64,000 nucleotides of DNA from Streptomyces sp. NRRL F-5122 (GCF_001507435.1 NZ_LMWH01000281.1:8265-72264), one strand, 5' to 3'; numbered from the stretch's first letter, positions 35,596-44,329 are shown. Notes: generated by a model from the sequence alone, not told the origin. Program-made: numbers and translations.

Positions 35596-35826
35596 ATGGC
35601 CAAACGCGCCGGCGTGCCGTTCATCGAGGTGGACCCGGCCTACACCTCGCAGCGCTGCCCGCGCTGCGGCCACACCGGGCGCGCCAACCGGCGCACCCGG
35701 GACCACTTCCACTGTCGTCGGTGCGGCCTCGCTGGGCCGGCCGACCACGTCGCCGGGGTCAACATCGCCACGCGAGGGGCCACGGCGTGGGTATTCGTCA
35801 ACATGCCCGACCCGGCCCCCGCCTGA
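35596..35826 (+). pseudogene. TnpB (IS200/IS605) C-terminal zinc-ribbon fragment
   Basis: A 76-codon frame with RAGVPFIEVDPAYTSQRCPR, CGHTGRANRRTRDHFHCRRC and ADHVAGVNIATRGA. This is the four-Cys zinc ribbon and the last RuvC motif (the D in ADHVAGVNIA) of TnpB. The guide-RNA-binding and first catalytic parts are absent, so it cannot cut DNA. The ATG at 35596 abuts a hairpin and is probably not a real start. Confidence 0.8.
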
Positions 35827-35880
35827 GCGGGGACCGGCAGATGTGACCCGTGACCGCCCAACAAGCTCGGTCGTTCACGT

Positions 35881-36306
35881 TTACGGCCGAGTAGTTGACC
35901 GAAGCTCCTGGATGCGGACCAGGTTGCCCGCGGGGTCACGGAAGGCGCAGTCACGGATGCCGTACGGCTGCTCGGTCGGCTCCTGGACGACCTCGGTGTC
36001 ACCGGCCTGCACCTTCTCGAACGTGGCGTCGAGGTCCGGGGTGGCCAGCAGGATCCACCCGTAAGTGCCCTTGGCCATCATCTCGGTGATAGTGCGGCGT
36101 TCGTCCTCGGTCACCCCGGGATCGACGGCCGGCGGGGCCAGGAGGATGGACGTGTCGGGCTGACCGGCCGGGCCGACCGTGATCCAGCGCATCCTGCCCT
36201 GCCCGACGTCACTGCGGACCTCGAAACCGAGGACGTCGCGGTAGAAGGCGAGCGAGGCGTCCGGGTCGTCGTGCGGCAGAAAGCTCGTGTGAATGGTGAT
36301 GTCCAT
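35881..36306 (-). CDS. VOC family protein
   Basis: A 141-residue single-domain glyoxalase-like protein. HTSFLPHDDPDASLAFYRDV with LGFEVRSDVG opens it. SILLAPPAVDPGVTEDERRT and GTYGWILLATPDLDATFEKV lie in the middle, and DCAFRDPAGNLVRIQEL gives the closing metal-site strand. It resembles streptomycete VOC proteins that follow AraC regulators; a possible AraC tail remnant lies upstream at 36330-36370. Confidence 0.88.
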   Translation of the reverse strand: MDITIHTSFLPHDDPDASLAFYRDVLGFEVRSDVGQGRMRWITVGPAGQPDTSILLAPPAVDPGVTEDERRTITEMMAKGTYGWILLATPDLDATFEKVQAGDTEVVQEPTEQPYGIRDCAFRDPAGNLVRIQELRSTTRP

Positions 36307-36617
36307 GGCGGCAGGCTAGAAGGAGCCTCGTCGCGTGTGCTTCTCAATTCCTGATCGATCTTCCGGGCCGCGCTCGCATCCTGCACTGCCGCAGGGACCA
36401 CGGGCGGAGGCCGCGTAGCAGCAGCGGAAGGCACTACTGCCGTGCACCACGTCAGGACGGGCCCACCATGCCTGCCTCGCCCTCGCGACAGTTCGACACC
36501 CGCACCGTTCAAAAAGCGCCTTACCACAAGCCCCTGGCCACCCGTGGCTGACAGCCTGCCGAACTTCCCTGCCCAGCTTCCGGAGCAGTGCCCGGGCTCC
36601 ACCCCAGTCAGCCGCGG
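36307..36617. other. 311-base gap with a possible AraC-gene tail
   Basis: A minus-strand frame near 36330-36370 reads AARKIDQELRSTRDEAPSS directly ahead of the VOC start. It recalls the C-terminal tail of AraC regulators that precede VOC genes (compare VAKQVARPVRNREAPA at 34731-35252). No helix-turn-helix part is visible. Nothing else stands out. Confidence 0.3.
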
Positions 36618-37100
36618 TCACGGCGGCGGTTTCTCGTCGCTGTAGTGCAAACGGAGTCGTTCGACCATCGCTGCGGCCTCGCTCTGCCCACCGCGAGGCG
36701 CGTCAGGCCATTCGTCGACGCGTTGCCACCAGTACGCGTGGGGAGTCCCGGGATATCGAGGCAGGAGGTGGACGTGCAGATGCGGCACGTTGTCCCCGAT
36801 GACGGCGGCGTACACGTGCTCGGCCCCTCCGGCTTCCCGGAGGGCGCCGGCGGCTCGGGTACACCACACCCCCACCCGCTGAGCTTCCGCCTCGGTGAGA
36901 TCAGCAAGACCAGGAGCATGTCGGCGGGGTTCCACCAGAAGGTGACCGAGATAAACCGCGCCTGCGCCACCGGGAGCTTGCGGTGACAGATGGGAGACCA
37001 CTACCAGGTCGTCCATCCACACAGCACCTCCCGGCATCAGCGAGTCGTCTCGGTGCTTGCGGCAAACGAAACAGCCGCTTGCCGCGCCTTCATCCGCCAT
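36618..37100 (-). CDS. HIT family hydrolase
   Basis: A 160-residue histidine-triad protein. The N-terminal CFVCRKH could bind zinc. GHLLVEPRRHAPGLADLTEA is the typical mid-segment, and NVPHLHVHLLPRYPGTP carries the HxHxH catalytic triad. HIT proteins hydrolyse nucleoside phosphoramidates or dinucleotides. The ATG at 37100 has GGAAGG at good spacing; the ATG 15 bases upstream has its GGAGG too close. No operon partner. Confidence 0.9.
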   Translation of the reverse strand: MADEGAASGCFVCRKHRDDSLMPGGAVWMDDLVVVSHLSPQAPGGAGAVYLGHLLVEPRRHAPGLADLTEAEAQRVGVWCTRAAGALREAGGAEHVYAAVIGDNVPHLHVHLLPRYPGTPHAYWWQRVDEWPDAPRGGQSEAAAMVERLRLHYSDEKPPP

Positions 37101-37360
37101 GAGACCTTCCCCCATCTCCTCCGCAATGGCTGAGGCCCACCATCAGAGCAGTGCGGTTCATGCCCTGACAATGGCTGACCCATGAGGTGGATCGGCACGG
37201 ATGGCCGAGTGTGTAGAAGCTCCGGACTGCGCAGTGCAGGCGGGGAAGTTGACGCACTGCGATGCTGCGGTCTGCACGCGTTGAGACCGCCAAAGACCTT
37301 CCGACGCCCGCCCTACGCCTGCGCCGCCGACTTGAGCCGGACAAGCGGATCCATTGTGAG

Positions 37361-37720
37361 TCAGATTTCGTCTTCCATGCCGATGGCCTTGCGAAGGTTT
37401 TCCTGCGCCTTGCGTGCCTGGCCCTCGTCCTGCTCCAGCAGCGCTGCGGCGATCGCGTCCAACTTCCGTTGGATCGCGTGCTCGGCCCGCCGTTCTGCAT
37501 TCTTGAGCAGGGCAAGCAACAGCAGGGTGACGGACGTCATCAGGTCCCCGGCCAGCAACTGCCAGGTGACTTCCAGTCCCGCGGCGTGTGCGGCGATGAA
37601 CAAGGCGACCAGGCCCAGGCAGACCACGTAGAACGTTGGCGAGCTGGTGAAGTTCGACGCGGCTTCGGAGAACCGCTCGAATCGTCCCCTTTTCCCTGCT
37701 GCGGGATGTCGAACGAGCAT
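37361..37720 (-). CDS. Low-affinity iron permease-like small membrane protein
   Basis: A 119-residue protein. It opens with a basic stretch and FERFSEAASNFTSSPTFYVV, then two membrane helices (VVCLGLVALFIAAHAAG and WQLLAGDLMTSVTLLLLALL), and ends with a charged coiled tail (NAERRAEHAIQRKLDAIAAA, LLEQDEGQARKAQENLRKAI). This matches the bacterial low-affinity iron permease family. Actual iron transport by such short bacterial members is unproven. The start at 37720 follows GGAAGG. 37116-37360 upstream of the HIT gene is empty. Confidence 0.75.
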   Translation of the reverse strand: MLVRHPAAGKRGRFERFSEAASNFTSSPTFYVVCLGLVALFIAAHAAGLEVTWQLLAGDLMTSVTLLLLALLKNAERRAEHAIQRKLDAIAAALLEQDEGQARKAQENLRKAIGMEDEI

Positions 37721-37944
37721 GGGCCTGTGCCTTCCGCAGGAGGGGCTGGGGAATGATCGAGTACCCCCACGGCAGGCGCCAACGCGTCCCAAAGCATCCT
37801 GGACAACGGCCCGTCGGCGGAACGCCATTCGACTGCCGCACTGTCGGCCAGCATTGCGGCGGCCACATCAAGCGTTTTGCCGGAGCCACCACGGCAGCGT
37901 TCAGGCCGCCCTCCCGTGGTTCTGAAAAGGAGCCGGGGGCTGTG

Positions 37945-38712
37945 TCACCAGGCGCTGGCGCCACCGTCGACTGCGTAGTTGGCCCCGGTGATGTAGGAGG
38001 CGCGGTCTGACGCGAGGAAGGCACCGAGTTCGACGATCTCCTCGGGCCGGGCGAAGCGCCTGAGGAGGGTTTTCGCGGTGATGGCCTCGCGGGCGGCCTG
38101 GTTGTCGCCGAGGTCGCGGTCACTGGCCGGGGTGAGCACGGGGCCGGGGCTGATGGCCACTGCGCGGATCCCATGGGGTGCGCCCTCAAGAGCCATCTGC
38201 CGTGTCATGCCGATGACGCCGGCGTTGGCCGCGGTGTGCCCGACCATCGGGGGGTTCTGTCCGGCGATCATGCCGGCCATGGACGCGACGTTGATGATGA
38301 CGCCGCCGCCGCGGCGTACCAGGTGGGGCCAGGCGAACTCCGAGACGAAGAAGGGGATGTCGAGCTCGCCGGTGATGGTGGCGTGCCAGTCCTCGACGGA
38401 GAAGTCGGGCATCGGGCCGAAGCGCAGCGAGGCGGCATTGTTGTAGATGACGTCGAGACCGCCGTAGGCGGCCACAGCGCCGTCGACGAGGCGGTGCGCT
38501 TGCTCGGGGTCGGTGAGGTCGACCGGTGCGATGGCGGTCATCTCGCCGCCTGCCTGGCGGACGAGTTCTGCTGTTTCCTCGTTGGCGTCGGGGTGGATGT
38601 CGGCTCCGACGACCTTCGCGCCTTCTCTGGCGAAGACCTGGGCCGCGACGCGCCCCATGCCGGCGCCGGTGCCGGTGATCAGTGCGATCTTGCCGTCAAG
38701 AAGAGATGTCAT
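37945..38712 (-). CDS. SDR-fold protein lacking the catalytic Tyr and Lys
   Basis: A 255-residue SDR. The cofactor motif TGTGAGMG is at about 13-20, then DIHPDANEETAELVRQ, LDVIYNNAASLRFGPM, INVASMAGMIAG (Ser present) and ISPGPVLTPASDRDLG. The C-terminal ITGANYAVDGGASAW is standard. The catalytic segment, normally Y-T-A-S-K-A-G, reads H-T-A-A-N-A-G, so both Tyr and Lys are replaced (confirmed in the DNA near 38235-38250). It probably binds NAD(H) but may not be a normal dehydrogenase. A terminator upstream separates it from the SnoaL-like gene. Confidence 0.9.
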   Translation of the reverse strand: MTSLLDGKIALITGTGAGMGRVAAQVFAREGAKVVGADIHPDANEETAELVRQAGGEMTAIAPVDLTDPEQAHRLVDGAVAAYGGLDVIYNNAASLRFGPMPDFSVEDWHATITGELDIPFFVSEFAWPHLVRRGGGVIINVASMAGMIAGQNPPMVGHTAANAGVIGMTRQMALEGAPHGIRAVAISPGPVLTPASDRDLGDNQAAREAITAKTLLRRFARPEEIVELGAFLASDRASYITGANYAVDGGASAW

Positions 38713-38762
38713 GGGAATGCTCCTGGTCACATTGGTGTGTGGGGTGGGTTGGGTGGCGCCGC

Positions 38763-38802
38763 GGCCCCCCGGGCGCACGCTGGAGGTCGCGCCCGGGGGG
38801 CC
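38763..38802 (-). terminator. Strong GC-rich hairpin terminator
   Basis: Fourteen-base arms GGCCCCCCGGGCGC and its complement with a 12-base loop, lying after the stop of the SnoaL-like gene (38857) and before the SDR start (38712). It probably ends the SnoaL-like transcript. Confidence 0.7.
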
Positions 38803-38856
38803 CGGTGTCCGGCCGGGGTGTGTGCTGCGGCCCGGTGGTGTGGGCCGTTCGAGCGG

Positions 38857-39480
38857 CTATTTGGTGGTGGGGTGAACGGTGCCGGGAGGCGTCTGACCGC
38901 GCAGCTCGTCCAGGAACACTCCGAAGTTGCCTTCCGACCAGTGCTCGACGGACTGGCCGTGGATGACGCGGTCGATGGAGATGCCGCTGAGCTGGACGTC
39001 GCGGCCGGAGGCGGGGATGCCGAAGACCGTGCCGGTGTGGCGGCCCGCGAAGCTCCAGCGGGTGACGACCTTGTCGCCCTCGACGATCTGGTCCAGGACG
39101 GTCATCTTGAAGCCGGTGAGGCCGGCCTTGATGTTCAGGTCGCCGTTGATCCAGTCGTCCCGGTTCTCGGGGCCGTTGAAGCCGTGGAGCACCAGGTCCT
39201 TGGATATGTAGCGGTCGAAGCCGGCGGCCAGGTCGCCGTTGTAGCTGGCGTAGTACGCCGAGGCGACCTGCAGCGGCGACAGGTAGTGGTGGTGGGCCGA
39301 GTGAGCGGACGGGGCGGCGTGCGGTGCCGGGCTCTGAGCCGCGGCAGGGACGGCCACGGCGGTCAGCGCACCGGCGACGGCCAGACCGGCCACGACGCCG
39401 AGCACCTTCTTGCGTCCCGCGGACGCGGTAGCGGTGACGGTGGGGGCGGCTACGGCCTCACGGGTCTTGGTGAAGATCAC
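38857..39480 (-). CDS. Exported SnoaL-like (NTF2-fold) protein
   Basis: A 207-residue protein with an N-terminal signal or anchor (GRKKVLGVVAGLAVAGALTA, then VAVPAAAQ as a likely cleavage zone) and a His-rich linker. The NTF2-like domain reads SPLQVASAYYASYNGDLAAG, ENRDDWINGDLNIKAGLTGF, VVTRWSFAGRHTGTVFGIPA and ISIDRVIHGQSVEHW, typical of SnoaL ester cyclases. GTG at 39480 has TAGGAG upstream and is preferred to ATG 39504. Export is unusual for SnoaL proteins. A TetR gene diverges upstream. Confidence 0.85.
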   Translation of the reverse strand: MIFTKTREAVAAPTVTATASAGRKKVLGVVAGLAVAGALTAVAVPAAAQSPAPHAAPSAHSAHHHYLSPLQVASAYYASYNGDLAAGFDRYISKDLVLHGFNGPENRDDWINGDLNIKAGLTGFKMTVLDQIVEGDKVVTRWSFAGRHTGTVFGIPASGRDVQLSGISIDRVIHGQSVEHWSEGNFGVFLDELRGQTPPGTVHPTTK

Positions 39481-39528
39481 GGGGGCACTCCTACAGCTGA
39501 GCATCGGCGCCCGACGGCACCGATGTGA

Positions 39529-39540
39529 TTGACGCGTCAA
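39529..39540. promoter_or_regulatory. TetR-type half-dyad TTGACGCGTCAA
   Basis: A perfect 12-base palindrome in the shared promoter region of the SnoaL-like and TetR genes. It repeats the TTGAC/GTCAA arms of the neighbouring dyad at 39553-39570. Confidence 0.55.
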
Positions 39541-39552
39541 GCATCTGCCTGA

Positions 39553-39570
39553 GCTTGACACCCGTCAAGC
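39553..39570. promoter_or_regulatory. TetR-type operator GCTTGAC-N4-GTCAAGC
   Basis: Seven-base perfect arms around ACCC, lying 73-90 bases upstream of the SnoaL-like start and about 215 bases before the TetR start. With the dyad at 39529 it forms a double site for the divergent regulator. Confidence 0.6.
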
Positions 39571-39784
39571 AGTTGTCGGATTCAACCCTCCCGCGACCTA
39601 CCGGCCAGTGACCGGCATGGAAGACTCAGAACACCAGCGACTGCCTCGCCGCCCTGCCGGGGCTGCGGACCCGCACCCCGCTCACCAGGTACGACGGGTT
39701 GTCCCGGCCGGCGTGACCGGCTCGGTGAGCGGGGCAAGAGCGATCGGCATCGGGCGGAACAGGGCTGAACGGAGCGAGGCCAGA

Positions 39785-40447
39785 GTGACCGACGGAACAC
39801 CGCACGAGGCGCCGACGGCGATGACGCGCGGCAAGTACGCCCCCGTCCGGCTGCCCGAAAGCGAAATCCTCCGGCGGGGCCTGGACACCTTCGCCGAGCT
39901 CGGCTACGCCGCCACCACCATGAGGGAGCTGGCCCGGCGGCTCGGCGTGAGCCACAACTTCATCCACGAACGCTACGGGTCGAAGGACGACTTCTGGCGC
40001 GCGGTGGTGGACTTCGGGCTGCAACACGGTCAGCCCGCGCTCGACCGGCTTCTCGCCGACTGCCACGACGCTGAGGAGCGCCTGCGAGCCGTCATCGTCC
40101 ACCTGTACCGGCTTGCCGCGAACGACTCCGCCATGAACCGGTTGCTCACCGACGAGTCGACCCGGGACTCCGGTCGCCTGGACTATCTCCACCAGCGGTT
40201 CATCAAGCCGTTCTGGGACAGCATCGAGCCGACCGTCAGCAGCCTCATGGCGGCCGGCCGCATCCCCCGTGTCCCGGTCCACATCCTGTACTTCGCCGTC
40301 ACGGGCCCCGCACTCGCCCTGGCCCAGGACCCGATAGCCGACCGGCTCAGCCCCGACGACCGGCCGACGGCGCAGCATGACAGGACCGCCATGGCCGACG
40401 CGCTCTCCGCTGTCGTCCTGCACGGCCTGCTCCCACCGCATGCATGA
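39785..40447 (+). CDS. TetR/AcrR family transcriptional regulator
   Basis: A 220-residue TetR protein. The helix-turn-helix is PESEILRRGLDTFAELGYAA, TTMRELARRLGVSHNFIHER, YGSKDDFWRAVVDFG. The C-terminal domain contains RLRAVIVHLYRLAANDSAMN, GRLDYLHQRFIKPFWDSIEP and VPVHILYFAVTGPALALAQD, as in TetR_C_33-like proteins. GTG at 39785 has GGAGCGAGG upstream; the longer in-frame extension is low-complexity. It diverges from the SnoaL-like gene with matching dyads between, so it probably controls that gene. Confidence 0.9.
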   Translation: MTDGTPHEAPTAMTRGKYAPVRLPESEILRRGLDTFAELGYAATTMRELARRLGVSHNFIHERYGSKDDFWRAVVDFGLQHGQPALDRLLADCHDAEERLRAVIVHLYRLAANDSAMNRLLTDESTRDSGRLDYLHQRFIKPFWDSIEPTVSSLMAAGRIPRVPVHILYFAVTGPALALAQDPIADRLSPDDRPTAQHDRTAMADALSAVVLHGLLPPHA

Positions 40448-40728
40448 GACAGCCCTCTCCCGCCCTGGCTTGACCTTTAGCGTCCGGTGTCGAATGGTGT
40501 GTCGAACTTGATCACTCGGTTCGGGAATCGGCGCACATGGAGGCGGCCTTCGGCTGAGCATGTGTTCCGACCTCGCAGCGAGCCGGTTCCCCGCGTCCTC
40601 AATCGTCGACACCGGATGGTGTGACTTGCGCCATTTTGACTCTTTTGGCGTGGTTGTAGAGTCGCCTCGCTCGAGGACAGCCCACTGCACTGGTCGGCGT
40701 GCCGGGCGCCGCCGAAAGGAGCAGTGGA

Positions 40729-41253
40729 ATGCAGGCCGATCTCTCCCCGGTCATAGCCGCCACCACCCAGTGGCTCCTGCGTTCCTACCCTCATGACGGC
40801 GGCCCTCTGGGAGCGTCGCTGGCGGAAGCTCAGGCCCGCCAGGCGGTGACGGTCGCCGCATGGCTGCGCTACCCCACAGCGACGGATGCTGCCCTGCTCA
40901 CGATGGCGGGCCCAGGCGGCTCGGGTCGGCTGGACTGGCTCGTGGGGTCCGAAGCCTCCGGCACAGACGTTGCGGACCATGCGTGGCGGTCCTGGGTCGA
41001 CGAGGTGGTGGCGAGTTGGGCGGCATGCCTGCTCACCGCGACTGCTGCTGCCGCGCAGGCCGTGGCGCATCTGGCGGAGTGCGAGCATACGGGCGGACTG
41101 ACGTTTGATTTTCGTCGGCTGGTCAGTCCCGACGACCGCGATCGGCAGGCCGCGGTGCTGCTGCGTCACCCCGATCTGCTGGCGCCCGTCGCGGACCTGC
41201 ACCGGGCCGCACTGCTCGAGCGCCTGGCCCAGGGCTGGAGCAACGCGGCCTGA
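40729..41253 (+). CDS. Hypothetical helical protein
   Basis: A 174-residue soluble protein with a good AAAGGAG ribosome site before ATG 40729. It is mostly helical (AATTQWLLRSYPHDGGPLGA, AEAQARQAVTVAAWLRYP, WVDEVVASWAACLLTATAAA, ADLHRAALLERLAQGWSNA). I recognise no domain. It lies 281 bases after the TetR gene and 466 bases before the ferritin-like gene in the same direction. The 40448-40728 gap is empty. Confidence 0.7.
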   Translation: MQADLSPVIAATTQWLLRSYPHDGGPLGASLAEAQARQAVTVAAWLRYPTATDAALLTMAGPGGSGRLDWLVGSEASGTDVADHAWRSWVDEVVASWAACLLTATAAAAQAVAHLAECEHTGGLTFDFRRLVSPDDRDRQAAVLLRHPDLLAPVADLHRAALLERLAQGWSNAA

Positions 41254-41719
41254 ACAGCCTGCGGCGCGCGCCTGCCGCAGAAGCAGCCGGTGACCGCCCC
41301 CCACCCTCGCAGGCCGGACACGGCTACTCGTCCCGAACTGCGCCGGCAGCAGTACCGGGATGTTCTCTCCTGCCGGTGGCAAAAACACCGCCAGTTCGGT
41401 TGCGGCCTTGCACCTGCTCGCCACCGGACAGGCCCGTGACCGCAAGCCCGCGCACTGCCCGGGCGACGTTCGTCGCGTACCTGTGAGGGTGACCTCTGCG
41501 TTCGTGCCGCGCACGTTGACAGGTCAGTGGCGTGCCCGGCCGGCCTGCCGCGGGCCGTCGCCCTCATCAACTCCTCTGGACGGGTGAGACACCCCGCCGT
41601 GCAGCACGCGGCGGCGGCAATCGGCTCGCGCAGCACCGAGCATGGCCGGGTACCGTCCGGCGCCAGGTCGCACCACGCGGCGAAGGGGCATGCCCCGCAG
41701 GCCTGTCGAGGAGGCAGAT
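41254..41719. other. 466-base gap upstream of the ferritin-like gene
   Basis: No gene seen. It probably carries the promoter of the ferritin-like/hemerythrin operon; the GAGGAGG ribosome site lies at 41707-41713. Confidence 0.4.
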
Positions 41720-42919
41720 GTGACCTTCAACCCGCTGGAACAGCGCGGCATCCCGCTGGACCGTCAGCTGCGCAATTGGCGTGAGATGAACGTGCAGCCG
41801 ATCGACCCCGACCGTGGCGACCCCTACACCCGGTGCCGGATCATCACGATGAACGGCATCGAGGTGGAGGCGATCCTCTTCAGCCACCAGCTCGTCCGTA
41901 ACACCGTCGATCCCGAGGTGAAGCGGCAGCTCGCCCGGACCCGGTACATCGAGGCACAGCAGCAGAAGGTCGTGAACTGGCTGCTGCCGGGCGTCTCCTC
42001 AGTGCTGGAGACGACGATCGCCTACGAGCAGGTTGCGGTGGACCTGACGGCGTGGGTCGCGCGGATGGAGCCCGACCCGTACCTGAGGCAGGCCTACCAG
42101 TTCGGGGTGCTGGAGGACTTCGACCACCTGTACCGGTACGCGAACCTGTACGAGATGATCGAGCACCGCAAGGCGGAGTCGATCGTCGACAACCTCACCG
42201 AGGTCATGCCGGGCCGGCCCACGAAGTTCCACCACCGCGACCCGTACGACAACGTCCGCGAGCCGTACGACAAGAACGAGGCGAACCCGCTGTCGAAGCT
42301 CCACGCCCTGACGATCATGTCGGCGGAACAGCAGACGATGAACTTCTACATGAACACCGGCCCCACCTACATGGAGCCGATCGCCCGTCAGCTCTACCAG
42401 GAGATCGGGCTCATCGAGGAGGAGCACGTCACGCACTACGAGTCGCTGGTCGACCCGGGCGAGACGTGGTGGGAGCAGCTGGTCAACCACGAGTACAACG
42501 AGTGCTACCTGTACTACTCCTTCATGGAGCAGGAGCGCGACCCCAAGGTGAAGGCCATCTGGGAGCTGCACCTGAACATGGAGCTGGAACACCTGCACAC
42601 CGCCTGCGACATGATGCGCCGTTACGACGGCCGCGAGCCGCAGGAGGTCCTGGCGCCGGAGCTGCCCAAGGTGCTGGCCTTCGAGCCGAACAAGCAGTAC
42701 CTGAGAGGGCTGCTCGACACCCAGATGGACCTCACCACGCTCGGAGCCGGCTACGTGCGTGAAGCGCATGAGCGGTTCGAAAAGATGCAGGAACAGATCC
42801 ACGGCGGGGAAGAGCCGCCCAGCGAGCGGGTCATGGCCGAGCACGACGACATGTTCGGCCGCGAATACCGCGTGCAATCCGAAGGCGAGCACCCCGACCC
42901 CGCCATGCGCGAGAAGTGA
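41720..42919 (+). CDS. Ferritin-like superfamily protein of unknown function
   Basis: A 399-residue protein with a strong GAGGAGG ribosome site before GTG 41720. The centre and C-terminal half read as a ferritin-like four-helix core with repeated Glu/His ligand patterns: LEDFDHLYRYANLYEMIEHR, ALTIMSAEQQTMNFYMNTGP, GLIEEEHVTHYESLVDPG, ELHLNMELEHLHTACDMMRR. The pairs of E-x2-H (EEEHVTHYE, MELEHLH) are the expected di-iron ligands. It is far longer than bacterioferritin or DPS. Its stop is followed 11 bases later by a hemerythrin gene, so the pair likely acts together on iron, oxygen or peroxide. The enzymatic role is unknown. Confidence 0.8.
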   Translation: MTFNPLEQRGIPLDRQLRNWREMNVQPIDPDRGDPYTRCRIITMNGIEVEAILFSHQLVRNTVDPEVKRQLARTRYIEAQQQKVVNWLLPGVSSVLETTIAYEQVAVDLTAWVARMEPDPYLRQAYQFGVLEDFDHLYRYANLYEMIEHRKAESIVDNLTEVMPGRPTKFHHRDPYDNVREPYDKNEANPLSKLHALTIMSAEQQTMNFYMNTGPTYMEPIARQLYQEIGLIEEEHVTHYESLVDPGETWWEQLVNHEYNECYLYYSFMEQERDPKVKAIWELHLNMELEHLHTACDMMRRYDGREPQEVLAPELPKVLAFEPNKQYLRGLLDTQMDLTTLGAGYVREAHERFEKMQEQIHGGEEPPSERVMAEHDDMFGREYRVQSEGEHPDPAMREK

Positions 42920-42930
42920 GGCAGCCGAAC

Positions 42931-43521
42931 ATGTCCGAACCGCGCACCCCTCAAGCCCGCGACGACAAGGCCAAGGGCACCGACGTCGTCGCTCTGCTGA
43001 TGCGCCAGCACGGCGACATCCGCAACCTCTTCGACGAAGTCGAGCAGAGCAAGGGCAAGGAACGCCGCAACGCCTTCCACCGCCTGGTGCGGCTGCTGGC
43101 CGTCCACGAAACCGCGGAGGAAGAGGTCGTCCATCCCTTCGTCCGGCGGATGGTGCCCGGCGGTGAGCAGGTGGTCAAGGACCGCCTCGCCGAAGAAAAA
43201 GCCGCCAAGGAAACCCTTGCGACGCTCGACAAGATGGACACCGATGACCCGAAGTTCATGCCGCAGCTGATGAAGCTCCGCAAGGACGTGCAAGAGCACG
43301 CCCGGGCGGAAGAACGCTACGAGTTCATCCACATCCGCCGCACCACCGACGCCACCAACCTCGCCGCCATGGCCAAGGCGGTCAAGGTGGCCGAGGCCAT
43401 GGCTCCCACTCATCCTCATCCCGGCGTCGAGTCACTTGCCCGCAACATGGCCCTGGGCCCCGTCGCCGCCCTCATGGACCGCACCAAAGACGCAGTCCGT
43501 AAAGCCATGGGCAACGACTGA
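42931..43521 (+). CDS. Hemerythrin domain protein
   Basis: A 196-residue protein. The hemerythrin four-helix bundle (about 15-125) shows the ligand His/Glu pattern: LLMRQHGDIRNLFDEVEQ, RLLAVHETAEEEVVHPFVRR, DVQEHARAEERYEFIH. A helical tail follows. It probably binds a di-iron centre that senses or carries O2 or NO. ATG 42931 has GAGG upstream; a GTG overlapping the previous stop (42916) would add five residues. It is co-transcribed with the ferritin-like gene. Confidence 0.92.
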   Translation: MSEPRTPQARDDKAKGTDVVALLMRQHGDIRNLFDEVEQSKGKERRNAFHRLVRLLAVHETAEEEVVHPFVRRMVPGGEQVVKDRLAEEKAAKETLATLDKMDTDDPKFMPQLMKLRKDVQEHARAEERYEFIHIRRTTDATNLAAMAKAVKVAEAMAPTHPHPGVESLARNMALGPVAALMDRTKDAVRKAMGND

Positions 43522-44329
43522 GCCCGATGCGAACCTCACTACAGCCGGGCGCCACAAGCAGCCCCTCAACTCGTAAGAACCAAGGGGAGTAGGCGGAGTG
43601 CTGCAGGCGCGCACATCTACAGCGGCGCACCGCTGGCACAGCGCCACCTGACACAGACGCTCGCACAGCAGGAGTCATGAGCCCCGCCACGGACCGGCTG
43701 GCATGCGGCTGACCAGCAGACAAGCGCATCACCCAAAAGGGTTGCGGGCCGTAGCGGATACCGTTTCCGGCGCCCCGTACGTGCCACAGTAATTCCCAAC
43801 GGTGAGATCCCCATAGGGCCCGCCTCACCGCGCTCCCTCATCTGGCGAGGCGGGCCACGGGGATCGAACCTGCGGACGCGCATGTCGCATAGCCTGCCGG
43901 GCGAAGAAGCTTGGGCGCCACACCACGTGTGACGCCCAAGCTGACATGCATGGCGAGCAGCCCGTTGCCGGTGAAACAGGCTCTCCTGCACGTTGGCGTC
44001 CTGGCTTTCTCCCGGAGCGCAGGAGCCTGGATCCTCGAAGAGTGGCCAGGAACGCCCTGGGATGAGGACGACCGCAGGCACGGCCGGGCCGATCTCGGCG
44101 ATCGTGGCGGTGCGGCGGCTGCCGTCCGTCTGCGTGGTTGTGGGGCGTCAGACTGCGCTCCACGCACCGCTCACCACGTCTGCAGGCATAGGCCTTTCAA
44201 CGCGGGGCACCTGAGATCTGCTCGACGACGCTCGCAGTGGAGGAGTGGCGTTGGGCCCTGTACGCGGTCTGTGCCGCGCGGTGGCCTTCGCCCGCCACGC
44301 GAGCTGTGCTTTTTGGGAGAGGAGCCACC
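43522..44329. other. 808-base stretch without a gene
   Basis: Frames on both strands are shadows rich in Arg/Ser with no family match. The region holds the long nested dyad at 43806-43865. The right end provides the GAGAGGAG ribosome site of the DUF5133 gene. Confidence 0.4.
43806..43865. repeat. Nested inverted repeat, stable stem
   Basis: Outer arms GATCCCC (43806-43812) and GGGGATC (43859-43865) and inner arms GGCCCGCCTC (43817-43826) and GAGGCGGGCC (43847-43856) give a 17-pair stem around a 20-base loop. It may terminate the hemerythrin transcript from a distance or be the end of a lost element. Confidence 0.65.

Noticed and set aside
35596..35826. An active TnpB nuclease or its guide RNA.
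   Set aside because: Only the C-terminal zinc ribbon and last RuvC motif remain; the catalytic core is absent.
38173..39528. A 451-codon plus-strand frame.
   Set aside because: Antisense shadow of the SDR-like and SnoaL-like genes; composition is Gly/Val/Asp-rich and no domain is seen.
43850..43890. A tRNA-like T-loop on the minus strand (GGTTCGATCCCCGTGG).
   Set aside because: The five-base T-stem does not pair and no matching acceptor, D or anticodon arms lie upstream; it is part of the nested inverted repeat instead.
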